This document shows, in pieces, positions 36,244 to 45,505 of a DNA stretch of 64,000 nt (the first letter of the stretch is position 1; each line of letters opens with the position of its first letter). This DNA comes from Pseudoalteromonas apostichopi (GTDB taxonomy: Bacteria > Pseudomonadota > Gammaproteobacteria > Enterobacterales > Alteromonadaceae). The stretch is taken from NCBI RefSeq assembly GCF_030297135.1, contig NZ_AP028065.1, forward strand, positions 930,001-994,000, read 5' to 3'. The notes below the pieces were generated by a model, which ran no database searches, was not told the origin of the DNA, and worked only from the letters and a program-made list of their open reading frames with translations. A program made the translations under genes and the position numbers.

Positions 36244-37605
36244 TTAAGACTGTTCAGTCACCGTACGCTCTAAGGTCATTTTATAACCTGAATAAGTAGT
36301 TTCATCGTGTTCAATCACCAAGATATAGTTACCTTCTTCAGTAAAATCCATATCGCTCTGTTGTAATAGCACAATCTGTTGGCCGTTATCTTCAAACACC
36401 ACATAGGTTGTATAAACTTCGTTATCAACCACCTGCTCTTTTTGGTCGTATTGATCTAAACCTTCAACGACATTACTAGTATCATCAACGGTTTCACCAT
36501 TGAGAGTGAAGTACACATCGACTTCATCAATCTGTTGCCCTACATAGTTATCAATTAAATTAACCACAGTAACTGTGTGGCTATAGCTGCTAGGTGTTAG
36601 GTTTTCTTCAATGGTCATCATACGAGGGCCGTAATCTTTGTCATTGTAGAATAGACCAACCGCACTTTGCTCACGCTCTAATGTCATTAAGAAGTTATCA
36701 ACAATCTTGTCGCCAGCCTCATCTAACATGGCTACGCTATAACTATTTGGTGACATACTCATGTATTCAGAGTAATTATCGTTGCTTACAACTTCGGTAT
36801 TGGTAGACGTTGTTCCTCTTGTTACTTTAAATTGGGTTTGTGTGTAATCATCAATAGTATTAATAAATCGCAACTGGCCTTGTGCGTCTTGGTGGTTTAG
36901 TTGTGTCACCGAGCTACTTGCCGTCACTACATCAAGGGTAATGCCGTCTTCTTCTGTTGCATAACTTGGGCGGATCATCGCCATGTAAGTTGCTTCATCA
37001 TTAAAGTACAATTTTGGTGATTCAAAAATCACATCAGTGCTACCACTGGCAGTGACATAAATAGTGTAATAACCTTCCTCAAGCGTGGATAGTTCTGGCT
37101 CTACCAGGTACTGCGAAGTCATCAGTAACTCTGCGGTATCAAATAAACCGTCATCAGTGGCAATGTAAACATCGTAAATCTTGTCTTCGCCGACGATATT
37201 AAAAAAGCCAACATTAAACTCATCCTCTTCGCTTGAAGATGGCACACTGAGCTCAGTAAACGTTGGCTCAGCAAAATCACCATTCATTACTAGCAACTGG
37301 GTTTGATCGTCTTTAATTTTAATGGCTTCTTCATCAATAGTGATATAGCTATCGTTGACATCAACATACTTAAAACTTAGCTCATACTCACCCGAGCTGT
37401 AATTATGGCGGGTTGATACATCACCAAAATCTGCGCCCGAACGTTCAGTGTCATCAACAAATAAACGTGTATAGGGGCTATTATAAGAGCCATTGTACAG
37501 TTGCACATAGCCGCTGTTGCTATTGCTGCTGTCGTCACTAGAACAGGCAGCCAGCACCGAAAGCAAACTTGTGGCAACAATTGTTTTAAGCAGAGTACTT
37601 TTCAT
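36244..37605 (-). CDS. Acidic lipoprotein with DUF4397-like repeats
   Basis: The 453-residue protein has a lipoprotein signal with lipobox LAAC (Cys near 21) and a serine/aspartate linker. Repeated beta-rich modules of DUF4397 type follow, with YVQLYNGSYNSPYTRLFVD, VGFFNIVGEDKIYDVYIATDD and LRFINTIDDYTQTQFKV. It is strongly acidic, common for exported proteins of marine bacteria. It is probably attached to the outer membrane. Ligand and role are unknown. Confidence 0.7.
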   Translation of the reverse strand: MKSTLLKTIVATSLLSVLAACSSDDSSNSNSGYVQLYNGSYNSPYTRLFVDDTERSGADFGDVSTRHNYSSGEYELSFKYVDVNDSYITIDEEAIKIKDDQTQLLVMNGDFAEPTFTELSVPSSSEEDEFNVGFFNIVGEDKIYDVYIATDDGLFDTAELLMTSQYLVEPELSTLEEGYYTIYVTASGSTDVIFESPKLYFNDEATYMAMIRPSYATEEDGITLDVVTASSSVTQLNHQDAQGQLRFINTIDDYTQTQFKVTRGTTSTNTEVVSNDNYSEYMSMSPNSYSVAMLDEAGDKIVDNFLMTLEREQSAVGLFYNDKDYGPRMMTIEENLTPSSYSHTVTVVNLIDNYVGQQIDEVDVYFTLNGETVDDTSNVVEGLDQYDQKEQVVDNEVYTTYVVFEDNGQQIVLLQQSDMDFTEEGNYILVIEHDETTYSGYKMTLERTVTEQS

Positions 37606-37936
37606 GGAGTTTATTCCTTATTGTTTGTAATAATCTACTTTGACTCAACTAAAGCAATAAAATTCTATATTTTACAAACGATTACCTTCACTTACAGTTA
37701 CTTACGTTAAGGTTAAAAAGTGTAGAAAATGATGTAGAAAAGCACTTAATTAATCATAATTATGGACAAAAAATCACATTTATAATGAAAGAAGCCTACT
37801 TTTACACAAAAAGTAAATAATGGTTACATTTTAGGCGCCTAAGCAATCAAATAAGATAAATTATTAGATAGTTCAATTTGCGCTATGCAGCGCTAAAAAA
37901 TTAGCAAATAATGAGGCTCACACAAACGGGATTAGA
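37606..37936. other. AT-rich divergent intergenic region
   Basis: This 331-bp gap separates the divergent DUF4397 lipoprotein gene and purU and must hold both promoters. I see no ORF, strong hairpin or recognisable operator in it. Confidence 0.5.
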
Positions 37937-38776
37937 ATGAGGACTATGAACACGATTTTAACCACACAATGCGATGATGATGTTGGTCTAATTGCCAAGA
38001 TCACCGGTCTTTGTCATCAGCATAATTTAAACATTACACGTAATAACGAATTTGTAGATAAAGACGCTAAACGCTTTTTTATGCGTACAGAGTTAAGCGG
38101 CGTTATTTCAGATGATTTTTTACCAAGCCTTGCTGAGCTACTGCCTGATGGCGCAGAGCTTGCCCTGCATAGCAACGAAAAAACCAAAGTAGTATTGCTT
38201 GCCACCAAAGAAGCCCATTGTTTAGGCGGTGTATTACTTAAGCAATTCGAAAAAGCATTAAATATCGAAGTACTGGCTGTGATTGCCAACTATGCAGATT
38301 TAGCTCCGCTAGCTGCAGGCTTTGGCGTACCATTTCATGTGGTGTCGCACGAAGGTTTAAGCCGTGCAGAGCATGATCAACAAGTAGGTGATTTAATTGC
38401 CAGCTATCAGCCAGATATTATTGGCCTAGCTAAATATATGCGTATTTTAAGCCCCGAATTTGTGGCGCGCTTTGAAGGTAAAATTATTAATATCCACCAT
38501 TCATTTTTACCCGCCTTTATTGGTGCAAAGCCTTACCATCAAGCATTTGAACGCGGCGTGAAAATTATCGGTGCGACCGCTCACTTTGTTAATAATGAGC
38601 TTGATGAAGGGCCTATTATTTTACAAGATGTGACGCATGTCAGTCATGCTGATACCGCAGAGATGATGGCAAAAATGGGTAAAGATGTAGAGAAAACGGT
38701 GTTCTGTAAAGCACTGCAACTAGCATCTGAGCATAAACTGTTTATTAATGGTAATCGAACAGTGGTGTTCGCTTAA
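37937..38776 (+). CDS. purU: Formyltetrahydrofolate deformylase
   Basis: The 279-residue protein (280 in E. coli) has an N-terminal ACT domain (about residues 5-85, with NNEFVDKDAKRFFMRTEL) and a formyltransferase-like hydrolase domain with LLATKEAHCLGG, VSHEGLSRAEHD, KYMRILSPEF and NIHHSFLPAFIGAKPYHQA. It hydrolyses 10-formyl-THF to formate and THF, supplying formate for PurT. ATG at 37937 and ATG at 37946 are both possible starts; neither has a perfect ribosome-binding site. A terminator follows. Confidence 0.95.
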   Translation: MRTMNTILTTQCDDDVGLIAKITGLCHQHNLNITRNNEFVDKDAKRFFMRTELSGVISDDFLPSLAELLPDGAELALHSNEKTKVVLLATKEAHCLGGVLLKQFEKALNIEVLAVIANYADLAPLAAGFGVPFHVVSHEGLSRAEHDQQVGDLIASYQPDIIGLAKYMRILSPEFVARFEGKIINIHHSFLPAFIGAKPYHQAFERGVKIIGATAHFVNNELDEGPIILQDVTHVSHADTAEMMAKMGKDVEKTVFCKALQLASEHKLFINGNRTVVFA

Positions 38777-38787
38777 GCTATAAAATG

Positions 38788-38807
38788 AAGAGGCTGTATG
38801 GCCTCTT
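38788..38807 (+). terminator. Terminator of purU
   Basis: AAGAGGC and GCCTCTT form a 7-bp stem followed by a T-rich tract. It lies 12 bases after purU and may also serve the convergent regulator gene. Confidence 0.7.
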
Positions 38808-38831
38808 TATTATTTTTGTTATCAGTAGTTT

Positions 38832-39482
38832 TTATGCCGACTCAATAGGCTCTAATTGTAATTTAGAAGCAATTAATACCGCTTGAGTACGATTATACAC
38901 ACCTAGCTTTCTAAAAATTGCTGTAATGTGTGCTTTAACTGTTGCTTCAGAAATATGTAATTCGTAAGCAATTTGTTTGTTTAACAAGCCTTCATGTAAG
39001 TATTGTAAAACCTTATATTGTTGTGGCGTAAGTGAGGCCACTTGCGCTGCAATTTCTTTGTCTTCGCCATCAACAGCAGCCACTTTGTCTTTAAGTTCAA
39101 GTGGAAGCCAAACATCGCCTTCAAGAATGTGGTTGATTGCCAATGCAATATCATCTGATGAAGATGACTTAGGAATAAATCCCATCGCACCATACCCCAT
39201 TACTTTAGAAACTACATTGATGTCTTCGCTGCCAGAAACAACAGCTATTGGTAAGCTTGGATAGTCTTCGCGAATGCGAATAAGGCCGTATAAATCGCCA
39301 TTGCCTGGCATGTGAAGGTCTAGTAGTAAGATATCAAGATCTTCTTGTTCGCTTAGCACCTGCAAAGTGGTCTCAAAGTTTTCCGATTCAAACACTTCTA
39401 AATCAGCGAACTTAGCACTCAATGCCCCTTTCAGCGCTTCACGAAATAACGGATGATCGTCCGCTATTAAAAACTGACTCAT
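38832..39482 (-). CDS. crbR: CrbR-type LuxR-family response regulator
   Basis: The 216-residue protein has a receiver domain with phosphoacceptor Asp55 in LLLDLHMPG and a C-terminal LuxR-type helix-turn-helix, LTPQQYKVLQYLHEGLLNKQIAYELHIS in two parts, ending KAHITAIFRKLGV. It lies just downstream of acs on the same strand. In Vibrio, CrbR with CrbS activates acs for the acetate switch. The assignment rests on position next to acs and the presence of the CrbS-like kinase nearby; the family alone would only say LuxR-type regulator. Confidence 0.82.
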   Translation of the reverse strand: MSQFLIADDHPLFREALKGALSAKFADLEVFESENFETTLQVLSEQEDLDILLLDLHMPGNGDLYGLIRIREDYPSLPIAVVSGSEDINVVSKVMGYGAMGFIPKSSSSDDIALAINHILEGDVWLPLELKDKVAAVDGEDKEIAAQVASLTPQQYKVLQYLHEGLLNKQIAYELHISEATVKAHITAIFRKLGVYNRTQAVLIASKLQLEPIESA

Positions 39483-39578
39483 GGTTCACTCCTAATAAAT
39501 TCGGCTGACACCTATTTCTAAGTGACAGCCGATATACTACGTTTAGAATCAACTTCTAATCAAGTTTTTAACGCGATT

Positions 39579-41519
39579 TTAACGATTTAATCGGTTTTCG
39601 ATTAGCTCATCAACAACACTTGGATCGGCTAGTGTAGACGTATCACCAAGCTGTTGGTGCTCGTTTGCCGCAATTTTACGTAAAATTCGACGCATGATCT
39701 TACCAGAACGTGTTTTTGGTAGACCCGGAGACCATTGGATCATATCTGGTGAAGCGATTGGGCTTAATTCTTTACGAACCCAGTTACGTACCTCTTTCGT
39801 TAGTTCATCGCTCACTACAACACCTTCATTTGGTGTGATGTAAACATAGATGCCCTGACCTTTAATATCATGCGGGTAACCGACTACTGCAGCTTCTGCT
39901 ACTGCTTCGTGAGCAACCAATGCACTTTCGATTTCTGCAGTACCTAGGCGGTGACCTGATACGTTAAGTACGTCATCTACACGGCCTGTGATCCAGTAGT
40001 AGCCATCTTCATCACGACGACAACCATCACCTGTGAAGTACACGCCTGGGTATGCTGAGAAATAGGTTTGTTCAAAGCGTTCATGGTCGCCATAAACTGT
40101 ACGTGCTTGTGATGGCCAGCTATCTAAAATAACAAGGTTGCCGTCAACCGCGCCTTCTAGTGTATTCCCTTCAGCATCAAATAGTGCAGGGGCAATACCA
40201 AAGAACGGACGTGTTGCTGAGCCTGGTTTCATATCTGTCGCACCTGGTAATGGTGTGATCATGATGCCACCAGTCTCTGTTTGCCACCAAGTATCTACGA
40301 TTGGGCAATTTTCGTTACCAATATGCTCGTAATACCACGCCCAAGCTTCTGGGTTAATTGGCTCACCCACTGACCCCATTACGCGCAAGCTTTTGCGTGT
40401 TGAGGTAGCTGTTGGTTCATCACCTTTTGCCATTAGAGCACGAATAGCCGTTGGTGCTGTATATAGGATAGTCACGTTGTGCTTATCAATCACTTCACCC
40501 ATACGGCCCGCTGTTGGGTAGGTTGGTACACCTTCAAATACCACTTGCGTGCAGCCATTCACTAATGGGCCATAAGCAATGTAGCTGTGACCTGTGATCC
40601 AGCCCACATCAGCACTACACCAGAAAATATCATCTTCTTTTAGATCAAACACGTATTCATGTGTCATCGATGCATAAACGAGATAACCCCCGGTTGTATG
40701 AACTACACCTTTTGGTTGACCCGTTGAGCCTGAGGTATAAAGAATGAAAAGCGGATCTTCTGCATTCATTGGCTCTGGTTCACACTCAGCAGGTAAGTCA
40801 GCGACAAGTTCATGCCACCAAATATCATGGCTATTCCACTCAACTTCACCACCGGTTAACTGATGCACAATAACGTGCTCAACCGTGGTAACTGAATCTT
40901 GTGATACCGCTTCATCAACATTTGCCTTAAGTGGTACGCAATTGCCAGCACGACGACCTTCGTCTGAAGTAATTACCACTTTAGCGCCTGAATCATTAAT
41001 TCGGTCAGCAATCGCTGATGGAGAGAAACCACCAAATACCACAGAGTGAATCGCACCAATACGTGCACAAGCTTGCATAGCGTAAATAGCCTGTGGTGTC
41101 ATTGGCATGTAAATAGCGACACGGTCACCTTTTGATACGCCTAATTTTTTAAGGCCATTGGCTAGTTTAGCTACTTCGTCATGAAGCTGTTGGTAGCTAA
41201 TATTTTCGTTGTGTTCAGGGTTGTCGCCTTCCCAAATGAGGGCTGTTTTATCGGCTTTAGTGGCAAGGTGGCGGTCAATACAGTTATAAGATGCGTTAAG
41301 TTGGCCGTCTTCATACCAGCGAATGCTGATGTGGCCTTTGTCGAATGAGGTGTTCTTTACTTTATTATAAGGAGTTGACCAATCAAGACGTTTACCGTGC
41401 TCTCGCCAAAATCCTTCAGGGTCATCAATAGATTGCTTGTACAGTGTATTATATTTATCGTTATCAACTAGTGCTGCATTCTTGATATGCGCTGGTACTG
41501 GATAGATACTTTCTGACAT
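39579..41519 (-). CDS. acs: Acetyl-CoA synthetase
   Basis: From ATG at 41519, with GGAGA six bases upstream, the product is 646 residues, the usual length. The adenylation core has YTSGSTGQPKGVVHTTGGY, WWQTETGG and YFTGDGC. The C-terminal catalytic lysine region PKTRSGKIMRRILRKIA is the site of regulatory acetylation in this family. It makes acetyl-CoA from acetate, ATP and CoA. The crbR-type gene follows by 96 bases and a porin gene is divergent upstream. A start at 41570 would add a non-conserved extension. Confidence 0.96.
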   Translation of the reverse strand: MSESIYPVPAHIKNAALVDNDKYNTLYKQSIDDPEGFWREHGKRLDWSTPYNKVKNTSFDKGHISIRWYEDGQLNASYNCIDRHLATKADKTALIWEGDNPEHNENISYQQLHDEVAKLANGLKKLGVSKGDRVAIYMPMTPQAIYAMQACARIGAIHSVVFGGFSPSAIADRINDSGAKVVITSDEGRRAGNCVPLKANVDEAVSQDSVTTVEHVIVHQLTGGEVEWNSHDIWWHELVADLPAECEPEPMNAEDPLFILYTSGSTGQPKGVVHTTGGYLVYASMTHEYVFDLKEDDIFWCSADVGWITGHSYIAYGPLVNGCTQVVFEGVPTYPTAGRMGEVIDKHNVTILYTAPTAIRALMAKGDEPTATSTRKSLRVMGSVGEPINPEAWAWYYEHIGNENCPIVDTWWQTETGGIMITPLPGATDMKPGSATRPFFGIAPALFDAEGNTLEGAVDGNLVILDSWPSQARTVYGDHERFEQTYFSAYPGVYFTGDGCRRDEDGYYWITGRVDDVLNVSGHRLGTAEIESALVAHEAVAEAAVVGYPHDIKGQGIYVYITPNEGVVVSDELTKEVRNWVRKELSPIASPDMIQWSPGLPKTRSGKIMRRILRKIAANEHQQLGDTSTLADPSVVDELIENRLNR

Positions 41520-41570
41520 TGTTGTCGTCTCCATTTTAATTACTTGCCTACGGCCTGCTTCAAGGATCAC

Positions 41571-41801
41571 TCAGCAAAGCCCCTGAAAGTATTAGACCTT
41601 AGTTGTATATCTTGCCATTTAACAAAAAACTTCGAAATTGCCTTCTATAATCTAGTCCAATGTTAGGTTGGATGCGATTTAACGACCCATTCCACCTTAG
41701 TCTAATAGACCAATAGATAATTGAGAGAAGTCATTTCTTAAACAACAGTGATACAACAACATTAATGCAATCAACAAGTAGCTTCGACAGGAATACACAT
41801 T
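41571..41801. promoter_or_regulatory. Divergent control region of acs and porin with TAGTC/GACTA-type sites
   Basis: GTCTAATAGAC at 41700-41710 is a perfect 11-bp palindrome, inside TTAGTCTAATAGACC. Related half-sites are TTAGACC (about 41592) and TAGTCC (about 41654). TTAGTCTAATA also occurs in the crbS/symporter intergenic region. The sites are candidates for CrbR binding, by inference. Confidence 0.5.
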
Positions 41802-42968
41802 ATGACAACAACAAAAGTAACCGCATTAAAAACACTCACAGCTTCAGCTGTTTTATGTGCACTTGCAGGTACCGCTAACGCCGCAACCATTGGCAACACT
41901 GACGTTTCTTATGGTGGCTATGTAAAACTTGATGCCATGTGGAGTGATTACTCTGCAGGCGTACCAGCTGGCGGCAGTATTGGCCGTGACTTTTACGTAC
42001 CGGGTACAACACCGGTAGGCGCAGACAGCGACAGCGATGCTGTGTTTGACATGCATGCACGCCAATCTCGCTTTAACCTAGGCACAGCAACAAAGTTAGA
42101 CGATGGTAAAACCATTAAAACTAAAATTGAAATCGACTTTATTGCTTCAGCGCCAGGCGGTAATGAACGTGTTAGTAACTCTTACGCGCCTCGTATTCGT
42201 CAAGCATTTGTGACTTATGATGGTTGGTTATTTGGTCAAGCTTGGTCAAACTTCCAAAACGTAGGCGCATTACCTGAAACGCTCGACTTCGTTGGTCCTG
42301 CTGAAGGTACTGTGTTCGTCCGTCAAGCACAGGCACGCTACACCACAGGTAATTGGTCATTCTCTATCGAAAACCCAGAGAGTACAGTCACTGTTGGCGG
42401 AGCACGCGTAGCTACCGATGATGCATCAATGCCAGACTTTACAGCACGTTACGCACATAAAGCTGATTGGGGTGAATTAGTATTTACCGGTCTTGCTCGC
42501 CAGTTAACTTATAAACAAAATGGTATTGATGCTGATACATCATCGTTTGGTATCAGTGCCTCAGGTAAAGTTAATTTTGGCCAAAATAACCTTAAATTTA
42601 TGCTTACTCAGGGTTCAGGTTTAGGCCGCTACATTGGTCTAAATGTAGCTAATGGTGCTGTTCTTGACGGTGATGATCTAGATGCAATTGATTCAACATC
42701 AGGCTTTATTGCCTACCAACAACACTGGAACAGCCAATGGCGCTCAACTTTCCTTTACTCATTCTTCTCAGCAGATAACAACACAGATTTACTTGCTGTG
42801 ACTGGCGATCCTACAGAAATGAGCCAAAGCTATAGTGCCAACCTTTTATATTCGCCTGTTAAAAAGCTTACATTTGGTGTTGAATTTAAACATGCTGAGC
42901 GTGAGTTAGAAAGCGGTGCAGACGGCGATATGGATCGTCTGCAATTCTCTGCAAAATATGTGTTTTAA
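41802..42968 (+). CDS. DcaP-like outer-membrane porin
   Basis: The 388-residue protein has a signal peptide ending ANA (about residues 1-27). A beta-barrel with alternating polar and hydrophobic residues follows. The segments YGGYVKLDAMWSDYSAG, FDMHARQSRFNLGTATKL and RQAFVTYDGWLFGQAWSNF match the DcaP-like family of trimeric channels for small carboxylates. The C-terminus is Phe. Divergence from acs with a shared control region suggests coregulation with acetate or dicarboxylate use. Confidence 0.85.
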   Translation: MTTTKVTALKTLTASAVLCALAGTANAATIGNTDVSYGGYVKLDAMWSDYSAGVPAGGSIGRDFYVPGTTPVGADSDSDAVFDMHARQSRFNLGTATKLDDGKTIKTKIEIDFIASAPGGNERVSNSYAPRIRQAFVTYDGWLFGQAWSNFQNVGALPETLDFVGPAEGTVFVRQAQARYTTGNWSFSIENPESTVTVGGARVATDDASMPDFTARYAHKADWGELVFTGLARQLTYKQNGIDADTSSFGISASGKVNFGQNNLKFMLTQGSGLGRYIGLNVANGAVLDGDDLDAIDSTSGFIAYQQHWNSQWRSTFLYSFFSADNNTDLLAVTGDPTEMSQSYSANLLYSPVKKLTFGVEFKHAERELESGADGDMDRLQFSAKYVF

Positions 42969-42992
42969 GATTTAAACTCGTTTTACTTCCTG

Positions 42993-43015
42993 AAGCGGCT
43001 TCGGCCGCTTTTTTT
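42993..43015 (+). terminator. Terminator with UUCG loop
   Basis: AAGCGGC, the tetraloop TTCG and GCCGCTT, followed by TTTTT. It is a strong intrinsic terminator after the DcaP-like porin. Confidence 0.9.
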
Positions 43016-43089
43016 ATATCTCCTTTCTATATTTCTATGCCCTTTAAACTTTTTTACAAACAATTATTCACTAAAACAAAAACCCTAAT

Positions 43090-43104
43090 TGCAAATTATT
43101 TTCA
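43090..43104. promoter_or_regulatory. Fur-box-like site before the TonB receptor
   Basis: TGCAAATTATTTTCA agrees on the reverse strand with the 7-1-7 Fur consensus TGATAATNATTATCA at 11 of 14 positions. It lies 56 bases before the receptor start, in keeping with iron control. Confidence 0.5.
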
Positions 43105-43159
43105 TTTAGATTAAATTACGCATTAATTTCACTATTCATTGAACTAATTGGAACTTTGC

Positions 43160-45283
43160 ATGTCATCAACAAAATTTTTGCGCTTATCTCAATTAAGCCT
43201 TGTGACCTCAGCACTTTTAAGTGGCCACGCTTTTGCAGAACAACAAAAAGAAGAACAAGCAATTGAAAAAATTGCCGTTTATGGCCAGCATCATAAAAAC
43301 TACATCACTGAAGAAGCACAGTCGGCAACCAAATTAGGGCTAACAATTAAAGAAACACCGCAGTCAATCTCTGTTGTTTCACGTGCTTTAATGGATGACT
43401 TCTCACTTGATAACATCAATGCAGTGTTAGAAAGTACGCCAGGTGTGACTGTTGAGCAAATCGAAACTGACCGTACTTATTTTAAAGCCCGCGGTTTTGA
43501 GATCACCAACTTCCAAGTTAATGGCATGGGTATGCCACAAGACAACGGTTCAATCCAAGGTACTCTTGATACTTCTATTTTCGATAGTGTTGAAATTGTC
43601 CGTGGTGCCAATGGTTTAATGACAGGTGCTGGTAACCCATCGGCAACTGTGAACATGGTTCTAAAGCGCCCTACTTACCAAACACAAGTCAATGCGTCTG
43701 TATCCTATGGCTCTTGGGACAACAAACGTTTAGAGCTTGACGCCTCTACAGCTATCAACGAAAACCACGCTGTACGTGCAGTATTCACTAAGCATAAAAC
43801 CGAGTCATACCTTGACCGTTACGAGCAAGATAAAACAATTTACTACCTAGCCTACGAAGGCCAGCTAACTGATAGCACAGTAGTAACTGCAAACTATGTA
43901 AATCAAAAGAAAGATGCCGACAGCCCACTGTGGGGAGCCTTACCGCTTTATTACAGCGATGGTTCAGCTACAAACTTTGATGCTTCAACCAGCACAGCGT
44001 CTGATTGGTCTTATTGGAATAATACAACTGAGCAGCTGTTCTTATCAATTGAGCAAGCAATCACCAATACTTGGTTCTTAAAAGCAAGCTACGCGCACTT
44101 AGAAAATGAGCAAGACTCGGAGCTTTTCTATGTTTACGGCACACCAGACAGAGAAACAGGTCTTGGCTTAACGGGTTATGCCAGTGAATATGACCACAAA
44201 GATAAGCACGACATTTTAGATATCTACGCAACAGGTAAATTTGATTTATTTGGTATGGAACATGATCTGTCGTTTGGTGTAAACCAAGCAGATATGGATA
44301 ACAAAGATAAATCATTGTATGACTACACTACAGGCAATGGTTTCCCTGCAATGCCTGAGCTAGGTGGTTGGGATGGTGTTGCGCCAGTACCAACACTTAC
44401 TGATGGTTTAACAGGTGCTGATATCACTAGCCGTCAACGCTCTGCATATATTTCAACACGCATTCGTGCCACTGACGCATTCAGCATTTTAGCAGGTGTG
44501 AGCCAAGTAAATTGGGAAACTGAAGGTGCCTCTTACGGCGTTGCAAAAGACAAAGATAGCGACCAAACTGTGCCTTACTTCGGTGCTGTGTATGATATCA
44601 ACGAAAGCTTCTCAACTTATGCAAGCTACACAGAAACCTTCGTACCGCAAACAGAGCGTGACATCAATGGCGATTACTTAGATCCAATCACAGGTAAAAG
44701 CAGCGAAATAGGTGTAAAAGCTCAGCTACTTGATGACGACTTATTTGTAACAGTTGCTTACTTTGACGCTAAACAAGTTGGCCTTGCTGTTGCTATCCCT
44801 GATTCATTACCTGATGACACTCGCTACTATGGCGCAGATGGTATTAACAGCGATGGTATTGAAGTAGAACTTAGTGGTCAAATCAACGAAACACTAAGTG
44901 CAAGCTTTAGCTACAGCAACCTAAACATTGATGGTGATGAGTTAGTCAAAGACTACACACCTGAAAACCAATTCAAACTTGCTGTAACTCATAAAGTGCC
45001 TGAAGTTGATGGTTTAACCTTTGGCCTAAACTATCGCTGGCAAGACGATACAAAGCGCGTACAAGTGCGTGATGCGGCTACGAATGCTGCACTTATCACC
45101 ACAACGCAAGATGCGTACGGCCTATTAAACCTAATGGCAACGTACGATATTAACGACAATATGAGTGTTAACTTGAACGTTAATAACGTGACCAACGAAA
45201 AGTACATCCACAGTCTTTTCTGGGCGCAAGGCTATTACGGTGCACCGCGTAACTACTCAGTGTCTTTCAACTGGCAGCTATAA
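43160..45283 (+). CDS. TonB-dependent siderophore receptor
   Basis: From ATG at 43160 the product is 707 residues; a TTG at 43148 is a less likely start. After the signal peptide (ending AFA) comes a plug domain with KETPQSISVVSRALMDD and VEIVRGANGLMTGAGNPSA, the pattern of hydroxamate/pyoverdine-type receptors (FhuE/FpvA group). A 22-strand barrel follows and ends YSVSFNWQL. It would take up ferric siderophores using TonB energy. A Fur-like box precedes it. No siderophore synthesis genes are nearby. Confidence 0.88.
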   Translation: MSSTKFLRLSQLSLVTSALLSGHAFAEQQKEEQAIEKIAVYGQHHKNYITEEAQSATKLGLTIKETPQSISVVSRALMDDFSLDNINAVLESTPGVTVEQIETDRTYFKARGFEITNFQVNGMGMPQDNGSIQGTLDTSIFDSVEIVRGANGLMTGAGNPSATVNMVLKRPTYQTQVNASVSYGSWDNKRLELDASTAINENHAVRAVFTKHKTESYLDRYEQDKTIYYLAYEGQLTDSTVVTANYVNQKKDADSPLWGALPLYYSDGSATNFDASTSTASDWSYWNNTTEQLFLSIEQAITNTWFLKASYAHLENEQDSELFYVYGTPDRETGLGLTGYASEYDHKDKHDILDIYATGKFDLFGMEHDLSFGVNQADMDNKDKSLYDYTTGNGFPAMPELGGWDGVAPVPTLTDGLTGADITSRQRSAYISTRIRATDAFSILAGVSQVNWETEGASYGVAKDKDSDQTVPYFGAVYDINESFSTYASYTETFVPQTERDINGDYLDPITGKSSEIGVKAQLLDDDLFVTVAYFDAKQVGLAVAIPDSLPDDTRYYGADGINSDGIEVELSGQINETLSASFSYSNLNIDGDELVKDYTPENQFKLAVTHKVPEVDGLTFGLNYRWQDDTKRVQVRDAATNAALITTTQDAYGLLNLMATYDINDNMSVNLNVNNVTNEKYIHSLFWAQGYYGAPRNYSVSFNWQL

Positions 45284-45320
45284 TTTTATAAAGCGACAAG
45301 TTTTAAGCTTTAAGTACATT

Positions 45321-45345
45321 AAAAGCCGCATCATATGCGGCTTTT
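45321..45345 (+). terminator. Terminator of the TonB receptor gene
   Basis: AAAAGCCGCA and TGCGGCTTTT form a 10-bp stem with a 5-base loop, 37 bases after the stop. Confidence 0.85.
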
Positions 45346-45424
45346 CATGAAAGAGTTACAAGAGTAAAGTTAGAAAGGAGAAAGTGATTAAACGCGATAT
45401 AAAATCGCTGCTACAAGCAACCAT

Positions 45425-45456
45425 AAAAAAACCGCTAACAATGTAGCGGTCTTTTT
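45425..45456 (-). terminator. Terminator of recA
   Basis: ACCGCTA (45431-45437) and TAGCGGT (45444-45450) form the stem, with A and T runs at the edges. On the minus strand it lies about 50 bases after recA. Confidence 0.8.
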
Positions 45457-45505
45457 GTGTTAAGTGCGGGTCAAATCACGCTTAATTGTACTTTTTTAGC
45501 GGTAC

